Assembly (NCBI GenBank): GCA_903868595.1
Contig: CAIPVV010000025.1
Location: 1 to 64,000 of the forward strand
Reading direction: 5' to 3'
Length of the DNA stretch: 64,000 nt
Source of the DNA: an uncultured Pseudomonadota bacterium
GTDB taxonomy: Bacteria > Pseudomonadota > Gammaproteobacteria > Steroidobacterales > Steroidobacteraceae
Under the pieces are notes generated by a model. The model saw only the letters and a program-made list of their open reading frames with translations. It was not told where the DNA came from and ran no database searches. Below, one piece after another: positions 44,270-52,821 of this stretch. Position numbers and translations under genes: made by a program. Numbering within the stretch: position 1 is the stretch's first letter; every line of letters starts with the position of its first letter.

Positions 44270-44289
44270 GCGGGGCCCGCGCGGGCGGC

Positions 44290-45591
44290 TTACTCCGCCG
44301 GCGGCTCCGTCTCGTGCTCCGGCGGCGGGCCGGCCGGCGTGTGGGAGCCGGTCGCGTCGGCCTTGTGCACGCGGTCATCCACGTACAGCAGCTCGTGCCG
44401 GCCGATGGTGATCACATCGCCATCGTTCAGGTTGCGATGCCGGATGCGCTTGGACTTGATGACGATGCCGTTGGTGCTGTTCAGGTCCTCGATCACGCTG
44501 CCCTCGCGCGTGGTCAGGATCTGGCAGTGGTGGCGGCTCACGAAGCGGCTGTCGATCTGCAGGTCGTTGTCCGGCGTGCGGCCGATCACCAGGCGCCCGA
44601 TGCGCAGCGGCAGCTCGCCGACGGTCTCCCCGTCCTTGGCCACCACGATGCGCGCCAGCACCACGTCATCGCCGCGTGAGCCCACATACAGGGCCGGGCC
44701 CGCGGACTGGGTGCCGGTGGCGCCGGGATCCATGCGGTAAGAGCCGGTGCTGGAGGTGTCGCGGGCGCTGCCGCGCTTGGCGTACTCCACCCAGCGCAGC
44801 TCCTCGATCGCGCTCTGCAGGTCCTCCAGCGTGACGAAGTCGCGATCATTGTTGAACGCCGACATCATCGCCGTCTCGCACAGCGTGTTCACCAGCCGGG
44901 GCACGCCGCCGGCGTAGCGAAACAGCGTCGGGTAGGTGTCGTCCTGGAAGATTTTGCGGCCGCCGGAGCCGGCGACCTCCAGGCGGTGCAGCACGTAGGC
45001 CTGCATGTCGCTCTCGGAGAGCGGCGTGAGGTGAAAGCGCAGGCGGATGCGCTGCGCGAGCTGCGTGAGCTCGGGGGAATCCAGCTTGTCGTTGAGCTCC
45101 GGCTGGCCGGCCAGGATGATGCGCAGCACCTTCTCCTTGGTCGTCTCAACGCCGGAGAGCAGGCGCAGTTCCTCCAGCACCCTGGGGGCGAGGTTCTGCG
45201 CCTCATCGACGATCAGCAGCACCTTGCGGCCGGCCGCGTACTGCTCGATGAGGAAGGTGTTCAGCGTGGCGATCAGCTCCGCCTTCTTCATCTTGAAGGG
45301 CGTGAAGCCAAACTGCACCAGCACGGCCTGCAGGAACTCGGTCGCCGTGACCTGCGTCTGGTTGATCTGGGCGACGACCACGTCCTTGTCCAGCTCGTGC
45401 AGGAAGGTCTCAATCAGCGTGGTCTTGCCGGCGCCGATTTCCCCGGTGATCACCACGAAGCCGTCGGTAAACCAGATCGTCGACTCCATGTACGCCTTGG
45501 CGCGCGCATGGTGCTTGCTCAGGTACAGGAATTGCGGGTCCGGGCTCAGCCGGAAGGGCAAGTCCTTGAGTTTGAACTGCTCTATGTACAT
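44290..45591 (-). CDS. ExeA/GspA-type AAA ATPase fused to a C-terminal FHA domain
   Basis: The product is 433 residues. The N-terminus (MYIEQFKLKDLPFRLSPDP) and ATPase core match the ExeA/MshM/PEP-CTERM ATPase group: Walker A GEIGAGKTT (near 52), Walker B VLLIVDEAQNL (near 124) and QRIRLRFHLTPLSESD. From about residue 325 a forkhead-associated domain follows (RLVIGRTPDNDLQIDSRFVS, then SRHHCQI and LNSTNGI), normally a phosphothreonine reader. The usual peptidoglycan-binding or membrane part is missing, so the protein is probably cytosolic. It sits 32 bp after purK on the same strand, an odd partner for purine genes. Confidence 0.9.
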   Translation of the reverse strand: MYIEQFKLKDLPFRLSPDPQFLYLSKHHARAKAYMESTIWFTDGFVVITGEIGAGKTTLIETFLHELDKDVVVAQINQTQVTATEFLQAVLVQFGFTPFKMKKAELIATLNTFLIEQYAAGRKVLLIVDEAQNLAPRVLEELRLLSGVETTKEKVLRIILAGQPELNDKLDSPELTQLAQRIRLRFHLTPLSESDMQAYVLHRLEVAGSGGRKIFQDDTYPTLFRYAGGVPRLVNTLCETAMMSAFNNDRDFVTLEDLQSAIEELRWVEYAKRGSARDTSSTGSYRMDPGATGTQSAGPALYVGSRGDDVVLARIVVAKDGETVGELPLRIGRLVIGRTPDNDLQIDSRFVSRHHCQILTTREGSVIEDLNSTNGIVIKSKRIRHRNLNDGDVITIGRHELLYVDDRVHKADATGSHTPAGPPPEHETEPPAE

Positions 45592-45623
45592 GCAGCCTGT
45601 CGAATTACTGTGGGTGGTGGCCG

Positions 45624-46718
45624 TCAGATCTTACGGGATTCGATGCGCTTAAGTAGCGCGGCGGCGCGCAGGTCGCGCCGCCGGGCCGTGGTCTCGGACA
45701 CGGTGACGTGGCCAAGCTTGCGCCCGGGTCGCGGCTGCTTGCCATAGTCGTGCAGGAACAGGGACTTGTCGGCCAGCAGCGCCGCCCGCGGCGGCATCTC
45801 GCCGATGAGGTTCAGCATCGCGCTATGGCCGATCGCACTGGTGTCCCCGAGCGGCAGGCCGAGGATGGCGCGCAGGTGGTTCTCGAACTGGCTGGTGACG
45901 GCCCCTTCGATCGTCCAGTGACCGGAGTTGTGGACGCGTGGCGCCATCTCGTTGGCGATGAGCTTCCCGCGGCGCACGAAGAACTCGATGGCGAGGACGC
46001 CGACGTAGTCAAAGTGCGCCAGCACCTTGCGCAGGTAGCGCTTGGCCGCCGCCTCCACCGCCGGTGCATGCCAGGGCGCGCGGGTCAGGCGCAGTACCCC
46101 CTCGCGGTGCAGGTTGCGGTTCAGCGGGTAGGTGGCCACCTCGCCGCTGGTGCTGCGCACGCCAATCAGCGAGACCTCGTAGTCGAAGGGCACGAACTCC
46201 TCGTAGATCAGTGGCTGCCCCGCAAGGGTTGCCCAGGCCGCCTCGATGTCCTTGCGCTCGCGCAGCACGGCCTGGCCCTTGCCGTCGTAGCCCAGGCGGC
46301 GCGACTTGAGCACGCCCGGCAGGCCGATCGCCTGCACGGCCGCCTCCAGCTCCGTCAGGCTCGCCACGGCGCGGTGCGCGTTGGTGGGGATGCGCAGTTG
46401 CTGGAACAGGGCCTTCTCCGCCAGGCGGTCCTGCGCGGTGGCCAGGGCGTCCCGCGGCGGGGCGATGCGCGTGCCCTTGGCGATGCGATCCAGGGCCTCC
46501 ACCGGCACGTTCTCCCAGTCGAAGGTCACCACCTCGCTGCGGCGCGCCAGTTCATCCAGCAGCTTGGGGTCCGTGAAGGAGCCGGTGAGCGAGGGGGCGA
46601 GCTGCGCGCCGGGCGTCGCGGCGTCCTTGTCCAGGAACAGGAACTCCAGGCCCAGGGGATACCCTGCCAGGGCCAGCATCCGTCCCAGCTGGCCGGCACC
46701 GACGATGCCGACGGTCAT
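45624..46718 (-). CDS. purK: N5-carboxyaminoimidazole ribonucleotide synthase PurK
   Basis: The product is 364 residues. It begins [20 protein letters not shown] and has the ATP-grasp core [19 protein letters not shown] and the late [20 protein letters not shown]. It converts AIR with bicarbonate and ATP to N5-CAIR. It overlaps purE by 4 bp, in the order darP-purE-purK. Confidence 0.96.
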   Translation of the reverse strand: MTVGIVGAGQLGRMLALAGYPLGLEFLFLDKDAATPGAQLAPSLTGSFTDPKLLDELARRSEVVTFDWENVPVEALDRIAKGTRIAPPRDALATAQDRLAEKALFQQLRIPTNAHRAVASLTELEAAVQAIGLPGVLKSRRLGYDGKGQAVLRERKDIEAAWATLAGQPLIYEEFVPFDYEVSLIGVRSTSGEVATYPLNRNLHREGVLRLTRAPWHAPAVEAAAKRYLRKVLAHFDYVGVLAIEFFVRRGKLIANEMAPRVHNSGHWTIEGAVTSQFENHLRAILGLPLGDTSAIGHSAMLNLIGEMPPRAALLADKSLFLHDYGKQPRPGRKLGHVTVSETTARRRDLRAAALLKRIESRKI

Positions 46719-47209
46719 GTGTGTTTGCGCGGATCCGGCTCGGCCAGCACGGATGCGGTCTGGGCGGCGCGGAAGGAGGCCAGCTGCTGGGCCACGTCCG
46801 GATGGCGCAGCGCGAGGATCGCCGCGGCGAACAGCGCCGCATTGGCGGCGCCCGCAGTGCCGATCGCAAAGGTCGCCACCGGGACGCCCTTGGGCATCTG
46901 TACGATGGAGAGCAGCGAGTCCAGCCCATTCAGGGTGCGCGACTGCACGGGCACGCCCAGTACCGGCAGCTGCGTCTTGGCGGCGGCCATGCCCGGCAGG
47001 TGCGCCGCGCCACCGGCGCCGGCGATGATGACCTCCAGGCCTCGCTGCGCCGCGGTACCGGCGTACTCAAACAGCAGGTCGGGCGTGCGGTGCGCCGAGA
47101 CCACCCGGATCTCGTGCGCGACACCCAGCTGCTCCAGCACCGCGGCGGCTGCCCGCATCGTCTCCCAGTCGGACTGGGAACCCATGATGATCCCGACCAA
47201 AACCTTCAT
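46715..47209 (-). CDS. purE: N5-carboxyaminoimidazole ribonucleotide mutase PurE
   Basis: The product is 164 residues with the PurE signature [20 protein letters not shown] and the second block [36 protein letters not shown] lines the active site. It moves the carboxylate of N5-CAIR to CAIR. The start overlaps the darP stop (ATGA), so the two are translationally coupled. Confidence 0.96.
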   Translation of the reverse strand: MKVLVGIIMGSQSDWETMRAAAAVLEQLGVAHEIRVVSAHRTPDLLFEYAGTAAQRGLEVIIAGAGGAAHLPGMAAAKTQLPVLGVPVQSRTLNGLDSLLSIVQMPKGVPVATFAIGTAGAANAALFAAAILALRHPDVAQQLASFRAAQTASVLAEPDPRKHT

Positions 47210-47514
47210 TTTCGGAGTCTAGCATGGGCGTTCTGGGTATCCGTGAGGGCCGCCAGGGCCTTCTCCAGCGGCTCCAGCTCCACGTCCCGCATCAGCTTGC
47301 CGATGTACTGGCGCTGGCGCGCCAGGGCCTGCTGGCTGGTCAGCCGGCGGGCCTCCTGGATCGCATCGACCAGGGTCTCCGGCAGCGGCAGGGTTTTGAA
47401 TTCCTTCTCGCGCATGCCGATCAGCCGTTCGCCGAGTTTCTGCAGGGCAATGGCGTCGCGTTTGCGCGAACTCTTGCTGGGGGGCAGCGGCTCGTCATCG
47501 TAGGGTTCGTTCAT
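47206..47514 (-). CDS. darP: DarP/YjgA (DUF615) ribosome assembly factor, C-terminally truncated
   Basis: The product is 102 residues from the ATG at 47514 ([20 protein letters not shown]), against about 180 in E. coli. The N-terminal half matches ([20 protein letters not shown], and [20 protein letters not shown]). The C-terminal half with the family's PDADRQQLRTLIRNA-type block is missing, because the frame ends HARLRK on the purE start. DarP helps late 50S assembly. Whether the short form works is unknown. It is divergent from pmbA with only 18 bp between start codons. Confidence 0.85.
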   Translation of the reverse strand: MNEPYDDEPLPPSKSSRKRDAIALQKLGERLIGMREKEFKTLPLPETLVDAIQEARRLTSQQALARQRQYIGKLMRDVELEPLEKALAALTDTQNAHARLRK

Positions 47515-47518
47515 GACG

Positions 47519-47528
47519 TACAATTGTG
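47519..47528. promoter_or_regulatory. Overlapping divergent -10 elements between darP and pmbA
   Basis: The palindrome ACAATTGT (47520-47527) lies at the exact midpoint between the two start codons. On the plus strand TACAAT (47519-47524) is followed by 8 nt and the pmbA ATG. On the minus strand CACAAT (47528-47523) is followed by 8 nt and the darP ATG. Both mRNAs would then be leaderless. -35 matches are weak on both sides. Confidence 0.5.
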
Positions 47529-47532
47529 CCTC

Positions 47533-48879
47533 ATGAACCAGTCAGTCGACGCGTCCCGAATCCCCCAACTCAAGGAAATAGTCTCCCTGGCCCTCCAGGA
47601 GGCCCGCCAGGCGGGGGCTGACCAGGCCGAGGCCGACGTGAGCCTTCAGAAGGGACTCAATGTCACGGTCCGCCTGGGAGAGGTGGAGACCCTGGAGTAC
47701 CAGCGCGACCGCGGTCTGGGGATCACCGTGTATTTCCAGCAGGCCAAGGGGTCCGCCAGCACCGCTGACCTGAGGCCCCAGGCGATCCGCGACATGGTCG
47801 CCAAGGCCTGCGCGATCGCCCGCCACACCGCCCGGGACGACAGCGCCGGGCTCGCCGACCCGGCCGAGCTGGCCCGCGAGATCCCCGAGCTGAGCCTGGA
47901 CCACCCCTGGGAGGTGACCCCGGAGGAAGCGATCGAGCTCGCGCGCGCCTGCGAGGCGGCGGGCATGGCGGTGGATCCGCGCCTCACCAACTCCGAGGGC
48001 GCCTCGGTGTCCACGCACCGCGGCGTGCGCGTCTACGGCAACTCCCACGGCTTCCTGGCCGGCTACCCCAGTACCAGCCACAGCATCAGCTGCGTGCTGC
48101 TGGCCCAGGCCGGCGACGACATGCAGCGCGACTACTGGTACTCGGCGGCCCGGGATCCGGCCGCCATCGAGGCGGTGGAGCAGATCGGGCGGCGCGCTGG
48201 CGAGCGCGCCGTGGCGCGCCTGGGCGCGCACAAGCTCACCACGCGCAAGGCGCCGGTGATTTTCGCCGCGGAAGTCGCTCGCGGCTTCTTCGGCCACCTG
48301 GTGGCCGCGGTGCGCGGCTCCAGCCAGTACCGCAAGTCCTCCTTCCTGCTGGATGCGGCCGGCACCCCGGTGCTGCCCGCGTTCGTGCAAATGCAGGAGC
48401 GCCCGCATCTGATCAGCGCCCTGGCGAGCAGCCCCTTCGATGGCGAGGGCGTGACCACGCGCGACCGGGACCTGGTGCGCGACGGCGTGCTGCAGGGCTA
48501 CGTGCTGGGCAGCTACTCCGCCCGCAAGCTCGGCCTGCGCACCACGGGTAACGCCGGCGGGATCCACAACCTCCTGGTCAGCGGCGGCAGCGACGCGCCG
48601 GACCTGGAGTCGCTCTTCAAGCGCATGGGCGAAGGGCTCTACATCACCGAGCTCATGGGCCAGGGCGTCAACGGCGTGACCGGCGACTACTCGCGCGGCG
48701 CGACCGGCTTCTGGGTGAGCGGGGGTGAGCGCGGCCAGGCCGTGCAGGAGATCACCATCGCCGGCAACCTCAAGCAGATGTACCGCGACGTCGTGGCCAT
48801 CGGCGGGGACATCGATACGCAGGGCGCCATCCGCACCGGCTCCGTGCTCGTCGACGGGCTCACGATCGCCGGCAACTGA
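47533..48879 (+). CDS. pmbA: PmbA/TldE, partner subunit of the TldD protease
   Basis: The product is 448 residues. It shows the PmbA fold with VTVRLGEVETLEYQRDRGLG and NSEGASVSTHRGVRVYGNSH. The C-terminal part reads NLLVSGGSDAPDLESLFKRM and GVNGVTGDYSRGATGFWVSG. It lacks the HExxxH of TldD, as expected for the non-catalytic partner. It is divergent from darP, a conserved pairing in Gammaproteobacteria. Confidence 0.95.
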   Translation: MNQSVDASRIPQLKEIVSLALQEARQAGADQAEADVSLQKGLNVTVRLGEVETLEYQRDRGLGITVYFQQAKGSASTADLRPQAIRDMVAKACAIARHTARDDSAGLADPAELAREIPELSLDHPWEVTPEEAIELARACEAAGMAVDPRLTNSEGASVSTHRGVRVYGNSHGFLAGYPSTSHSISCVLLAQAGDDMQRDYWYSAARDPAAIEAVEQIGRRAGERAVARLGAHKLTTRKAPVIFAAEVARGFFGHLVAAVRGSSQYRKSSFLLDAAGTPVLPAFVQMQERPHLISALASSPFDGEGVTTRDRDLVRDGVLQGYVLGSYSARKLGLRTTGNAGGIHNLLVSGGSDAPDLESLFKRMGEGLYITELMGQGVNGVTGDYSRGATGFWVSGGERGQAVQEITIAGNLKQMYRDVVAIGGDIDTQGAIRTGSVLVDGLTIAGN

Positions 48880-48895
48880 CGCCGCCGCCGGGGCT

Positions 48896-50233
48896 TTAGT
48901 CCCCGTGCGCGGCGCCGTCCCGGCGCCCGGCCTGCTCCACCAGCTCCTGCAGCGTCTGGGCGCCGCACTCGCGCTGCCATGCTTCCTGCAGCCGGTCCTG
49001 CAGGGCCTGCACCGGGGCGAGGTTCCTCACGTGGATGAACGGATGCGTGTGGCGCTGCAGGCGCAGCGCGTCCAGGATCTCGATGAGCCGCACGCTGGCG
49101 GCCTCGCGCGCCGGGCAGAGGCGCTCGTCATGGCGGTCATCCACCAGCAGCTTGCCGCGCTCCAGCGCGTCCACGACGTCGGCGATCGCCACCCCGGGCA
49201 CCCCCAGGTGGCGGCTCAGGGCGTCGATGCTCCATGGCGGCGCGCCGCGGGCCTCGCTGCGTGCCACCAGGAACATCACGTTGAGCGCCAGGCGCTCCTT
49301 TTCCTGGTTGGTGAGGTTCAGCGGCGTAAGCCCCAGCCGCAGGTAGCTCGGGTTCTGCAGGTAGAAGGAGAGCTGCGCGCCGGCCAGCAGGATGGTCCAG
49401 CCCAGGTACGTCCACAGCAGCACCGCGCCGATGATCGCAAAGCCCGCGTAGATCACCGTGAAGCTCGTCGTGTAGAGCACCATCGCCGTGAACAGCTGGC
49501 CCATCGCCGCCCACAGAATGCCGGCGGCGAGCGCCCCGGTGAGCGCCGGCACGAAGCGCACGCGCGTGTTGGGGATGATCAGGTAGAGGGCCGTGAACAG
49601 CGCGCAGACGATCGCGTAGGGCGCCAGGCGGATAGCCAGGTCCGTCACCCGCGCCAGCGGCGGCAGCTGCGCCAGGGCGAGCGCCTTGGCGCTATCCAGC
49701 GCGAGCTTGGAGAAGCCGATGACGGAGACCAGGACCACGGGGCCGGCCAGCAGCAGCCCGATGTAGTCGGCCATGCGCCGCGCGAGCTTGCGCGGCTGCT
49801 GCACGCGCCAGACGAAGTTGAAGCTGTCCTCCACCTTGCGCACGGTGCCAGTGAGCGTCCACAGCAGCGTCGCCAGGCCCACCGAGCCCACCAGCCCCGT
49901 GCGCACGCCGTCGGCAAAGCGCATCACGCGCTGGGTGAGCGGCACGGCGCCGGCGCCGACCGGGCGGAAGAACTCCAGCACCAGCGGCTCCAGCTCCCGG
50001 TGCAGGCCGAACGCGCGCAGCACCACGAAGCTCAGCGCCAGCGCCGGGATGAGGGCCAGCAGCGTGGTGTACACCAGGCCCATCGCGCGCAGGTTCAGCT
50101 GCCCGCCGGAGAGGTCGCGCAGCACCGCTACCGGGTAGCGCAGGCCGCGCCTTACCTGGCCCAGGCCGACGTCGGACTGCGTGCCCGGCGCATACAGCCA
50201 GCGCTCCAGAAAGTCCCAGATCGGCGGCCACAT
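48896..50233 (-). CDS. YihY/UPF0761 inner-membrane protein with a C-terminal extension
   Basis: The product is 445 residues, against about 290 in E. coli YihY. Six or so membrane segments span roughly residues 40-290, with the family block LLWTYLGWTILLAGAQLSFY. The C-terminal 150 residues are soluble and look like a winged helix (APPWSIDALSRHLGVPGVAI, VVDALERGKLLVDD), followed by helices. The old name RNase BN is not supported for this family, and the function is unknown. It converges with pmbA, with a 16-bp gap. Confidence 0.88.
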   Translation of the reverse strand: MWPPIWDFLERWLYAPGTQSDVGLGQVRRGLRYPVAVLRDLSGGQLNLRAMGLVYTTLLALIPALALSFVVLRAFGLHRELEPLVLEFFRPVGAGAVPLTQRVMRFADGVRTGLVGSVGLATLLWTLTGTVRKVEDSFNFVWRVQQPRKLARRMADYIGLLLAGPVVLVSVIGFSKLALDSAKALALAQLPPLARVTDLAIRLAPYAIVCALFTALYLIIPNTRVRFVPALTGALAAGILWAAMGQLFTAMVLYTTSFTVIYAGFAIIGAVLLWTYLGWTILLAGAQLSFYLQNPSYLRLGLTPLNLTNQEKERLALNVMFLVARSEARGAPPWSIDALSRHLGVPGVAIADVVDALERGKLLVDDRHDERLCPAREAASVRLIEILDALRLQRHTHPFIHVRNLAPVQALQDRLQEAWQRECGAQTLQELVEQAGRRDGAAHGD

Positions 50234-50258
50234 GGTGGGCGTGGGTGCCGCGCAGGCG

Positions 50259-51176
50259 CTAGCCCGGCGGTGCCCCGATCAGGCGCTCCAGGGCCTCGTG
50301 GTACTTGGCGCTCGTGCGCTCGATAACCTCGGCGGGCAGCTTCGGGCCCGGCGCCTTCTTGTTCCAGTCGAGCGTCTCCAGGTAGTCGCGCACGTACTGC
50401 TTGTCGAAGGAGGGCGGGCTCGTGCCGACCTGGTAGGTGTCGGCGGGCCAGAAGCGCGAGGAGTCGGGCGTGAGCGCCTCATCGATGAGGATGAGCTGGT
50501 TGTCGGCCGTTAGCCCGAACTCGAACTTCGTGTCCGCGATGATGATGCCGCGCTCGCGCGCGTAGTCGACCGCGTGGTTGTACAGGGCGATCGCCGTGTC
50601 GCGCACCTTGGCCGCCAGCTGCGCCCCGATCAGCTGCTCGACCTGGGCGTAGGGGATGTTCTCGTCGTGGTCGCCGACGGCCGCCTTGGTGGCGGGCGTG
50701 AAGAGCGGCGCCGGCAGGCGCTCGGCCTGCCGCAGGCCCTGGGGCAGCGTGATGCCGCAGACCGCGCCGGTGGCCTGGTAGTCCTTCCAGCCGCTGCCGA
50801 TCAGGTAGCCGCGCACCACGGCCTCCACCGGCAGCGCCCGCAGGCGGCGCGCGATCACGCAGCGGCCCTCCGCCTGGCGGCGTTCGGCGGGGTCCGGCAG
50901 GACCTGCTCCAGCGGCCGGCTCAGCAGGTGGTTGGGCACGATGTGCCCGGTGCGCGCGAACCAGAAGTTGGAGATGCGGTTCAGGACCTGGCCCTTGCCG
51001 GGGATCGGGTCCGGCAGCACCACGTCGAAGGCCGAGAGGCGATCGGTCGTGATGATGAGCAGGCTGTCCGCGTCGATCGCGTAGACGTCGCGCACCTTGC
51101 CACGGTGCAGGCGCTCTAGGCTCTTGATCTGGGTCTCGAACACGATGGGCGATGTGGTGGCCAAGGTTGTTACCAT
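50259..51176 (-). CDS. purC: Phosphoribosylaminoimidazole-succinocarboxamide synthase, long form
   Basis: The product is 305 residues, the longer form as in yeast rather than the E. coli form of about 237. It has [55 protein letters not shown] and [20 protein letters not shown]. It joins aspartate to CAIR, one step after PurEK in purine synthesis. It is not in the purEK unit. No PurR-like box was seen in the 107-bp gap shared with djlA. Confidence 0.95.
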   Translation of the reverse strand: MVTTLATTSPIVFETQIKSLERLHRGKVRDVYAIDADSLLIITTDRLSAFDVVLPDPIPGKGQVLNRISNFWFARTGHIVPNHLLSRPLEQVLPDPAERRQAEGRCVIARRLRALPVEAVVRGYLIGSGWKDYQATGAVCGITLPQGLRQAERLPAPLFTPATKAAVGDHDENIPYAQVEQLIGAQLAAKVRDTAIALYNHAVDYARERGIIIADTKFEFGLTADNQLILIDEALTPDSSRFWPADTYQVGTSPPSFDKQYVRDYLETLDWNKKAPGPKLPAEVIERTSAKYHEALERLIGAPPG

Positions 51177-51283
51177 AGCCCGCGCGCGTTTCGGCGCACG
51201 TGACGCAAGGGGACGGGGCGCGCATCTTGCGGCCCGGCCCCAAGCGGGGTCAAGCAGGGGCGTTTGGGGCCCCGGGCAGCAAT

Positions 51284-52066
51284 ATGCAGTGGACTGGAAA
51301 AATCATCGGTGGGGCGCTGGGCGCCTTCATGGGCCCCTTGGGCATCCTGCTGGGGGCGGCCCTGGGCCACCAGTACGACCTCAAGGCGCAGGGCCAGGCG
51401 GCCTCGGGGTCGCGCCTGGGCGCCAGCCAGCAGTTCTTCCTGGCGACCTTCCGGGTCATGGGCCACGTGGCCAAGGCCGACGGGCGGGTCTCCGAGCGGG
51501 AGATCGAGGCCGCGCGGGGCGTCATGAGCAGCCTGCGGCTGACCGACAACCAGAAGCGCGAGGCGATCGGCCTCTTCACGCTCGGCAAGCGGGCGGATTT
51601 TGACCTGGACGGGGAGCTGGCGGAGCTGCGCCGCAGCTGCGGCACCCACCCGGAGCTGCTGCGGGTGTTCCTGGAGATCCAGCTGCGCTTCGCGCTGGCC
51701 GGCAACGACATGAGCGGCCCGGTGCGCCTGCGCATGACGCGCATCGCCTCGCTCCTGGGCTTCAGCGGCGCGGTGCTCGCCTCGCTGGAGGCGGCGCTGC
51801 GGGGCGGGCGCCCCGGCTACCGCCCGGCCGACAGCCAGGCCAGCATGGAGAGCCGCAGGGCCGCCGCCTACCGGGTGCTGGAGATCGAGCCCTCGGCCAC
51901 GGCTGCGGAGCTGGTGAAGGCCTACCGCCGCCAGATGAGCCGCCACCATCCCGACAAGCTCAAGGCCAACGGCCTGCCGGACTCCATGATGGAGCACGCC
52001 AAGGAGCGCACCCAGCAGATCCGGGAGGCCTACGAGTTCCTGACCGAGCGGCGCGGGCTGGGTTGA
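51284..52066 (+). CDS. djlA: DjlA-type co-chaperone (TerB-like plus J domain)
   Basis: The product is 260 residues from the ATG at 51284. A glycine-rich N-terminal membrane segment ([20 protein letters not shown]) precedes a TerB-like helical domain ([20 protein letters not shown]). A C-terminal J domain carries HPD in [19 protein letters not shown]. It stimulates DnaK at the inner membrane. The frame extends 28 codons upstream without homology. Confidence 0.93.
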   Translation: MQWTGKIIGGALGAFMGPLGILLGAALGHQYDLKAQGQAASGSRLGASQQFFLATFRVMGHVAKADGRVSEREIEAARGVMSSLRLTDNQKREAIGLFTLGKRADFDLDGELAELRRSCGTHPELLRVFLEIQLRFALAGNDMSGPVRLRMTRIASLLGFSGAVLASLEAALRGGRPGYRPADSQASMESRRAAAYRVLEIEPSATAAELVKAYRRQMSRHHPDKLKANGLPDSMMEHAKERTQQIREAYEFLTERRGLG

Positions 52067-52095
52067 GCCGCGGCGCTCACGTAGACTTGGCGCCC

Positions 52096-52788
52096 ATGCA
52101 AACCCCCTGGATCGCCCCCTCCATCCTGTCCGCTGACTTCGCCCGGCTGGGCGAGGAAGTCACCGGGGTCCTGGCCGCTGGCGCCGACGTGGTGCATTTC
52201 GACGTCATGGACAACCATTACGTGCCCAACCTCACCATCGGGCCGCTGGTCTGCGAGGCGCTGCGCAAGCACGGCGTCACCGCGCCGATCGACGTGCACC
52301 TGATGGTCAAGCCCGTGGACCGGATCATCCCTGACTTTGCCAAGGCCGGCGCCACGTACATCAGCTTCCACCCGGAGGCGAGCGAGCACATCGACCGCAC
52401 CATCGGCTTGATCCGCGAGCTGGGCTGCAAGCCGGGCCTGGTGTTCAACCCGGCGACGCCGCTGGATTACCTGGACTACACGCTGGCGAAGCTCGACCTG
52501 GTGCTGATCATGTCGGTGAACCCGGGCTTCGGCGGGCAGAGCTTCATCCCGGGCGCGCTGGGCAAGCTGGCCGAGGTGCGCCGTCGCATCGACGCGAGCG
52601 GCCGGGCCGTGCGCCTGGAAGTCGATGGGGGCGTGAAGGCCGAGAACATCGGCCAGATCGCGGCGGCGGGCGCCGATACCTTCGTGGCTGGCTCGGCGAT
52701 CTTCGGCGCGAAGGACTACGGGCAGGTCATCAAGGCGATGCGCGGCAACATTGCCGCCGCGCTCTCGCCGGCACAGCTCAAGGCCTGA
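52096..52788 (+). CDS. rpe: Ribulose-phosphate 3-epimerase
   Basis: The product is 230 residues from the ATG at 52096. The TIM barrel shows [52 protein letters not shown] and [13 protein letters not shown]. It interconverts Ru5P and Xu5P in the pentose phosphate pathway, beside RpiA (60 kb). TAGACT (52082-52087) ends 8 nt before the ATG. A perfect 12-bp hairpin overlaps the stop codon. Confidence 0.97.
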   Translation: MQTPWIAPSILSADFARLGEEVTGVLAAGADVVHFDVMDNHYVPNLTIGPLVCEALRKHGVTAPIDVHLMVKPVDRIIPDFAKAGATYISFHPEASEHIDRTIGLIRELGCKPGLVFNPATPLDYLDYTLAKLDLVLIMSVNPGFGGQSFIPGALGKLAEVRRRIDASGRAVRLEVDGGVKAENIGQIAAAGADTFVAGSAIFGAKDYGQVIKAMRGNIAAALSPAQLKA

Positions 52789-52804
52789 TCTGCAGGCCTT
52801 GAGC
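52776..52804. terminator. Perfect 12-bp hairpin between convergent rpe and the crp-like gene
   Basis: GCTCAAGGCCTG (52776-52787) and CAGGCCTTGAGC (52793-52804) pair fully around a 5-nt loop. The left arm includes the rpe stop. No T-run flanks it on either strand, so it may act as a roadblock or mRNA 3'-end stabiliser rather than a textbook terminator. Confidence 0.6.
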
Positions 52805-52821
52805 CCGCCGCAGGTCCCGGG

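Noticed and set aside
44275-44286. GCCCGCGCGGGC palindrome between tldD and the AAA-FHA gene as a regulatory site
   Set aside because: It is a pure G/C palindrome in a region where such strings are common, with no loop, T-run or partner copy.
50123-51284. PurR-type operator controlling purC or purEK
   Set aside because: No match to the ACGCAAACGTTTNCNT-like palindrome was found before purC or in the darP-pmbA gap.
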